DNA of 10,033 nt from Nitrososphaerota archaeon (GTDB lineage Archaea; Thermoproteota; Bathyarchaeia; Bathyarchaeales; Bathycorpusculaceae): NCBI GenBank assembly GCA_031282985.1, contig JAITCR010000053.1:1-10033 (forward strand), read 5' to 3'. Positions 6,218 through 10,033 of this stretch are shown in pieces (position 1 is the first letter of the stretch; each line of letters starts with the position of its first letter). A model generated the notes under the pieces. That model was not told where the DNA came from. It saw only the letters and a list, made by a program, of their open reading frames with translations, and searched no databases. A program made the position numbers and the translations under genes.

Positions 6218-6259
6218 CACTAATAAAACCTCTGATTTACCGCTAAAACACTAATAAAA
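6218..6259. repeat. Subterminal direct repeats of the IS5-family element
   Basis: CACTAATAAAA is present at 6218-6228 and 6249-6259, 31 bases apart, both just inside the right terminal repeat and upstream of the transposase start. Such repeats could be transposase-binding or operator sites. The same motif is only partly present at the left end. Confidence 0.35.
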
Positions 6260-6273
6260 ACTAAGGTCTATTA

Positions 6274-6885
6274 AACAACAACGAGATGATAGACAACAAA
6301 GTGCCCTTTTCTCAAACACTCTACTTCACAACATCTTTACAGCCAGAACCAACCCAAAATAGTTTTGTCCCAATGCCCAAAACAAGCAGGTCATCTAAAT
6401 ACTTGTGTTCCCGGGTACCAAAGCAGTATGCCAAAACCACTTTGGTGTTATAGTCAATAGCCACCAAGCCAACACTGATGCGACTTATCATGAATAAACG
6501 ACCACATCTCATCCATCTCCACAGCTTCAAGCTCAACATGCTCAGCCCAAACAACATCAACTTCCAAATCTTGATGATTTTAAAGATAAATATAGTTTAT
6601 TTTCCAAGGCCAGTTTTGTGTTTTTTTAAAATAGCCGTAACTGTGTCCTTGGAGATGTCTAGTATGCGTCCTGTGGCTCGTGTTCCTGTGCCGTTTACAA
6701 CCATTTTTTAGAACCTGTTCTCGTATTTTTGGTTGGTAGGCTTTGTTTGTGTAGGTTTCTATAAAGTTTTTTCGTGTGCAGGTTTGTTGTTGCAGTTGTA
6801 TACTTGTTTGCCTGCTTTGCTGTGACCATTTTTGGATACTTTCGCCACCACAGTACGGGCATTTTATCAGAGTTTTTGATGTCAT
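6274..6885 (-). pseudogene. insAB: IS1-family InsA-InsB remnant (IS1-C), frameshifted and 3'-truncated
   Basis: From ATG 6885 on the minus strand an InsA protein can be traced: MTSKTLIKCPYCGGESIQ, then KNGHSKAGKQVYNCNN in another frame, then TCTRKNFIETYTNKAYQPKI and REQVLK, then MVVNGTGTRATGRILDISKD and TVTAILKKHKTGLGK. This gives a zinc ribbon (C-P-Y-C ... C-N-N-x-T-C) and the InsA helix-turn-helix. At 6620-6631 lies TTTTAAAAAAAC, the position of IS1 -1 slippage. The -1 frame leads, after one nonsense codon (6580-6582), into InsB: LEVDVVWAEHVELEAVEMDE, MWSFIHDKSHQCWL, then after another shift AIDYNTKVVLAYCFGTREHK and YLDDLLVL. The gene degenerates near 6330 and is cut off by the IS5-family element. 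The conserved InsB C-terminus is absent. No terminal repeat could be assigned upstream. Confidence 0.75.
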
Positions 6886-7064
6886 AAATGTTAACCCGTA
6901 CAATAGTAATTACACACCACCCAGACTAAAATGCTTTATGACATCACCCAATTTTTAGGCAGAATATTTTTTGCCATATATCAGATACATTCTTATCTGC
7001 CGGGTTATACTGCATGTAATTTAAAGTACCAAATTAGAACACCAAAAATATCATAAAGTGAATA
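6886..7064 (+). promoter_or_regulatory. Leader region of the P-type ATPase with TATA candidate
   Basis: No gene is visible here. AATTTAAAG at 7018-7026 lies about 40 bases ahead of the ATPase start and could be its TATA box. GTGA sits 4 bases before the ATG as a weak ribosome site. GGCAGA (about 6958) and TCTGCC (about 6996) form a 6-bp inverted repeat upstream of the box, which might be a regulatory site but is short. Confidence 0.3.
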
Positions 7065-9668
7065 ATGACGGTTGTCCGTATGGCAAACTGTAAACTTGAA
7101 TCTGATGGTCTAACTACCAAGGAATTCAAAGCTCGCCAGTTAAAGTATGGAAAAAACGAAATTTCTCCACAAAAAAGAGAAAACTTTGTAAAAAAGGTAT
7201 TGCACACTATTTGTGAACCAATGTTTTTATTATTACTTGTTGCCGCTACCATTTATTTTATTCTTGGTGAGCCGCATGACGGGGCTATAATGCTCATTTC
7301 TGTCATAGGGATTCTTAGTATTGACATTATCCAAGAATGGAAAACCGATAAAACATTAAACGCTCTAAAAGACCTCTCCGCCCCTCACATAAAAGTCGTA
7401 CGTAACGGAAAAGAAATCCAAATTGCGAGTGCTGATCTTGTTCCCGGTGACATTATGCTGATTTGTGAAGGCATAAAAATTCCTGCTGATGGTTTTGTGA
7501 TCAGGTGTAATGATTTATGTATTGATGAATCTTCATTGACTGGTGAGTCTGAAGGAGTTTGGAAGGTTTCAGCAGAAAATTCTGAGAAGCCACATGATTA
7601 TTGGCGTAAGGATTATTGTTATGCTGGAACGCTTGTTATTCAAGGTTCTGCGGTTGTATGTGTTGATAAAATTGGTAAGGATACTGAGTATGGTAAGATT
7701 TGTGTTAATGTATCTGAGGTGCAGAAAGAGCGTACTCCTCTTCAGAGGCAGATTGGTAGTCTCGTTAAATTGTGTGCTGGCATTGCAGCTGTTTTATTTG
7801 CGTTAGTTAGTGTGGTAACTTGGTTTGATATTTCTAGTTATATGTTTCAAGATAGGCTCGTTGGAAGTGTGCTTTCGGGTATTACAATTGCTATGTCTAT
7901 GATTCCTGAAGAGTTTCCTGTGATTTTAGCAGTGTTTCTTTCTATGGGTGCTTGGCGTTTGGCTAAGAAGGAGTCTTTGGTGCGTAAGCTTTCATCTGTT
8001 GAAACTCTTGGTGCAGTGTCGGTTTTGTGTGTTGATAAAACGGGAACTCTTACTATGAATCAGATGGCTGTGCAGGAGATTTGGGCTGTTGATGGTAATA
8101 ACGCGTATCTTTCTGAAATGATGGGGCTTGCTTGTGAAACTAATGTTTATGATCCTATGGAAAAGGCTATGATTGATTATTGTGAAAGGCTTGGTATTAA
8201 TAGGAATCATCTTTTTGGTGGTAATCTGATTTCTGAGTATGCTTTTACAAATGAGTTAAAAATGATGGGGCATATTTGGCGTCATGATGGTGAGGTAATT
8301 GTAGCTGCGAAGGGTTCTCCTGAGCGGGTATTAACTATTTGTAAATTATCCGATAATGAGCAGCGTGTTTTAATAGAAAATAAACTACGTGAGTTGGGTT
8401 TGCAGGGTTTGCGTGTTATTGCTGTGGCGGCTACAGTTTTGAGAAGTGAGTTAGATATACCGAAGAATCTTACTGATTGTACTTTAACGTTTTGTGGATT
8501 AATTGGTCTTGCTGATCCTCCACGTGAATCTGTTAAAAATGATATAGCTCTTTGCAATAGAGCTGGTATACGTGTTGTTATGGTTACAGGCGATAATGGT
8601 GTAACTGCAGCGGCTATTGCAAAAAGAATTGGTATGAAAAATCATGATAATATAATTACAGGTGATATGCTTGAGAAAATGTCTGATGATGAATTGCGTG
8701 AAAGCGTCAAGAACGTTAGCATATTTTCTCGTGTTATACCTGAGCATAAGATGCGTATAGTTAAAGCGTTTAAAGATAATGGCGAAATTGTTGCCATGAC
8801 AGGTGATGGTGTAAATGATGCTCCAGCATTAAAATATGCTGACATAGGTATTGCTATGGGTAAACGTGGCAGTGAAGTATCCCGTGAGGCAGCTGACCTA
8901 ATTCTTATGGATGACAATTTTTCTACCATAGTAGACACCGTAAAAGACGGCCGACGAATTTATGACAACATACGCAAAGCAGCAAGCTACGTATTTACTA
9001 TACATATACCCATTGCATTAACAGCTCTACTAGCCCCCCTACTAGGCATATACCCTGCAAGCTTAATGCTGCTGCCCATACACATTGTCATGTTAGAATT
9101 GATAATAGACCCAACATGCTCAATTGTATTAGAACGACAACCCGCAGAAACAAACATAATGAACCGCCAACCACGAAGCCCAAAAGAAACCCTGCTAAAC
9201 ACAAAAACACTAACAAAAAGCATCATACAAGGAATAACAATATTTGCATCATCCTTTAGCATTTACTACCTTGTCCTAACACAAAACCCAGACAACGCCC
9301 CCATAGCACGATCCATGGGCCTTGCAGTTATCATACTTGCCAACCTGTTTCTAGTCCAAGTAAACAGTTCCAACACAGACAACGTCATTACCTCAATTAA
9401 TCGATTATACAAAGATAAAGTCATGTGGATTACCAGCATTCTAACAGTAATAGGCTTACTTACTCTCCTATACAGCCCCCTAAACGGAATCTTAAAATTT
9501 GCACCCCTTACAACAGAACAGCTTTTAACAGTAATAGGAATAGCAGCAGCATCCGTACTATGGTACGAAATAATAAAAATAATAAAAAAATCTACAAATA
9601 AACAGACAACTAATAGTGTAGAAACAAAAAAGAAGCACAATTATGATGCGTTGATGCAACGTGTGTAA
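7065..9668 (+). CDS. P-type cation-transporting ATPase (P2-like, PEEFP subgroup)
   Basis: This is an 867-residue, uninterrupted P-type ATPase that would pump a cation across the cell membrane using ATP. Domains in order: an N-terminal cation-ATPase domain (about 12-70, LTTKEFKARQLKYGKNE); actuator domain with LTGES (158-162); M4 with the ion-binding PEEFP (281-285) in place of the PEGLP of SERCA-type calcium pumps; phosphorylation site CVDKTGTLT with Asp324; nucleotide-binding KGSPE (416-420); DPPR (484-487); VTGDN (507-511); hinge MTGDGVNDAPA (578-588); and C-terminal helices including LELIIDP (677-683), whose Glu and Asp may bind ion. All catalytic motifs are intact and the length is normal. 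The PEEFP and LELIIDP pattern belongs to a widespread subgroup related to calcium ATPases, but the transported ion is not established by sequence. The coding strand changes from G/T-rich to A/C-rich around 8850. The gene stands alone. Confidence 0.95.
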   Translation: MTVVRMANCKLESDGLTTKEFKARQLKYGKNEISPQKRENFVKKVLHTICEPMFLLLLVAATIYFILGEPHDGAIMLISVIGILSIDIIQEWKTDKTLNALKDLSAPHIKVVRNGKEIQIASADLVPGDIMLICEGIKIPADGFVIRCNDLCIDESSLTGESEGVWKVSAENSEKPHDYWRKDYCYAGTLVIQGSAVVCVDKIGKDTEYGKICVNVSEVQKERTPLQRQIGSLVKLCAGIAAVLFALVSVVTWFDISSYMFQDRLVGSVLSGITIAMSMIPEEFPVILAVFLSMGAWRLAKKESLVRKLSSVETLGAVSVLCVDKTGTLTMNQMAVQEIWAVDGNNAYLSEMMGLACETNVYDPMEKAMIDYCERLGINRNHLFGGNLISEYAFTNELKMMGHIWRHDGEVIVAAKGSPERVLTICKLSDNEQRVLIENKLRELGLQGLRVIAVAATVLRSELDIPKNLTDCTLTFCGLIGLADPPRESVKNDIALCNRAGIRVVMVTGDNGVTAAAIAKRIGMKNHDNIITGDMLEKMSDDELRESVKNVSIFSRVIPEHKMRIVKAFKDNGEIVAMTGDGVNDAPALKYADIGIAMGKRGSEVSREAADLILMDDNFSTIVDTVKDGRRIYDNIRKAASYVFTIHIPIALTALLAPLLGIYPASLMLLPIHIVMLELIIDPTCSIVLERQPAETNIMNRQPRSPKETLLNTKTLTKSIIQGITIFASSFSIYYLVLTQNPDNAPIARSMGLAVIILANLFLVQVNSSNTDNVITSINRLYKDKVMWITSILTVIGLLTLLYSPLNGILKFAPLTTEQLLTVIGIAAASVLWYEIIKIIKKSTNKQTTNSVETKKKHNYDALMQRV

Positions 9669-9676
9669 TTGACAAA

Positions 9677-9691
9677 ACAAACTATGTTTGT
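9677..9691 (+). terminator. Small hairpin just after the ATPase gene
   Basis: ACAAAC and GTTTGT form a perfect 6-bp inverted repeat with a 3-base loop, starting 9 bases after the ATPase stop codon. There is no clear T-run after it, so a terminator role is only suggested by position. Confidence 0.3.
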
Positions 9692-9815
9692 ATAACATAT
9701 CAAATGCACAAAAATTAACTCGATATGTGTTGATTTTACAAAAAGCATAGCAGAATGCCCACCGCGTTACAGACTGTGTCAAAAGTCAAAGTCTAACTCG
9801 TTAAACCACAATATG

Positions 9816-9838
9816 CAGTGTATAACAAAACAACACTG
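9816..9838. repeat. Inverted repeat between convergent genes
   Basis: CAGTGT and ACACTG face each other across 11 bases in the gap between the ATPase and the minus-strand frame at the window edge. It could serve as a terminator for either gene. The remainder of 9669-9891 is A/C-rich and shows no gene. Confidence 0.25.
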
Positions 9839-9891
9839 TCTTATCCCGAAATAATTTCTCCCCCATCCTGAGTTAACTTATAGCCCACTAC

Positions 9892-10032
9892 TCACCATCT
9901 AAACTGTCTAGCAACTAGACCCATCCACACTTCAGGCCACAAAAGACAAACAAACGCCATATTAGGAGACACAGCAATATCCAGATTCAAAGCCCCCTGT
10001 AGCCCATCATCATACCAACAAACAAACTCATC
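9892..10032 (-). CDS. C-terminal end of an unrecognised protein, partial
   Basis: A minus-strand frame open to the window edge encodes 46 residues ending at TGA (9892-9894). It begins DEFVCWYDDGLQGALNLDIA, continues VSPNMAFVCLLWPEVWMGLV and ends ARQFRW. The residue mix, with several Trp, acidic pairs and an ordered hydrophobic pattern, looks like real globular protein rather than a chance frame, and the convergent position after the ATPase is plausible. I do not recognise the family and give no function. The start and most of the gene lie beyond the window. Confidence 0.45.
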   Translation of the reverse strand, partial: DEFVCWYDDGLQGALNLDIAVSPNMAFVCLLWPEVWMGLVARQFRW

Positions 10033-10033
10033 C

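Larger units (their letters stand above)
5179..6273 (-). mobile_element. IS5-family (ISL2-like) insertion sequence, decayed
   Basis: The ends are inverted: TAATAGACCTTAGTCCTTATT from 5179, and at 6273 reading inward TAATAGACCTTAGTTTTTATT, with a run of 14 identical bases and continued similarity (GTGTTTT) after it. The 1.1-kb body carries one minus-strand transposase pseudogene. Target duplication is not clear: the flanks read ..ACTAAA and AACAAC... The right end lies in an IS1-family gene, which this element truncates. Just inside the right end, CACTAATAAAA occurs twice (6218-6228 and 6249-6259). Confidence 0.75.

Noticed and set aside
6714..6735. TAGAACCTGTTCTCG, similar to the MITE terminal repeat
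   Set aside because: It falls inside the IS1-C InsA coding sequence at a conserved protein position (IREQVLK), has no partner repeat and is best explained as chance.
6951..6961. ATTTTTAGGCA, identical to 11 bases at the IS1634 right end
   Set aside because: The match stops after 11 bases, no internal IS1634 sequence follows and no second end is nearby.
8282..9640. Several 80-124 residue minus-strand frames under the ATPase
   Set aside because: They are antisense shadows of a clearly conserved gene and show no protein features of their own.

Overview
The window looks like an AT-rich, IS-littered accessory stretch of a prokaryotic chromosome, most likely from an anaerobic, possibly gut-associated archaeon. 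The archaeal reading is an inference. It rests on the MscS protein, whose beta-domain sequence (GDYVKIGTAEG..QEITLNYAK) resembles archaeal small MscS proteins, on TATA-like boxes at suitable spacing, and on a glycine/asparagine-rich adhesin-like repeat protein of the kind common in gut archaea and gut bacteria. No rRNA, tRNA or marker gene is present to settle it.

Region 1 (1-3079) is a pile of mobile-element remains. An IS630 3' end (1-119) abuts a frameshifted adhesin-like repeat gene (120-464). That gene is interrupted by a 271-bp MITE-like element (468-738) with a possible TTA target duplication. A structurally complete IS1634/IS4-type element (742-2221) starts directly after it. Then come two truncated IS1-family copies in opposite orientations: IS1-A on the minus strand (2222-2601) and IS1-B on the plus strand (2602-2880). 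A second IS630 3' end (2881-3079) follows, about 87% identical to the first.

Region 2 (3080-4959) is ordinary chromosome. It holds an intact MscS-type channel on the minus strand, a 440-bp gap containing three consecutive strong hairpins behind a TATA-like box (a candidate small RNA read on the plus strand), and an intact small alpha/beta hydrolase on the minus strand.

Region 3 (4960-6960) is a second IS graveyard. A decayed IS5-family (ISL2-like) element with recognisable terminal repeats and at least four frameshifts (5179-6273) cuts off the 3' part of a third IS1-family copy (6274-6885).

Region 4 (7065-10033) holds an intact 867-residue P-type cation ATPase on the plus strand, then a short hairpin-bearing gap and the C-terminal end of an unrecognised minus-strand protein running off the window.

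MscS, the hydrolase and the ATPase do not form an operon. MscS and the ATPase both belong to membrane ion and turgor homeostasis, but the sequence shows no functional coupling. Because the long chromosomal genes and the IS1634 transposase are intact while every other element is broken in several places, the frameshifts are better explained by real decay than by poor sequencing. Most of the window is mobile-element debris. The least explained signals are the structured RNA candidate at 4165-4324 and the abrupt strand-composition switches inside genes.
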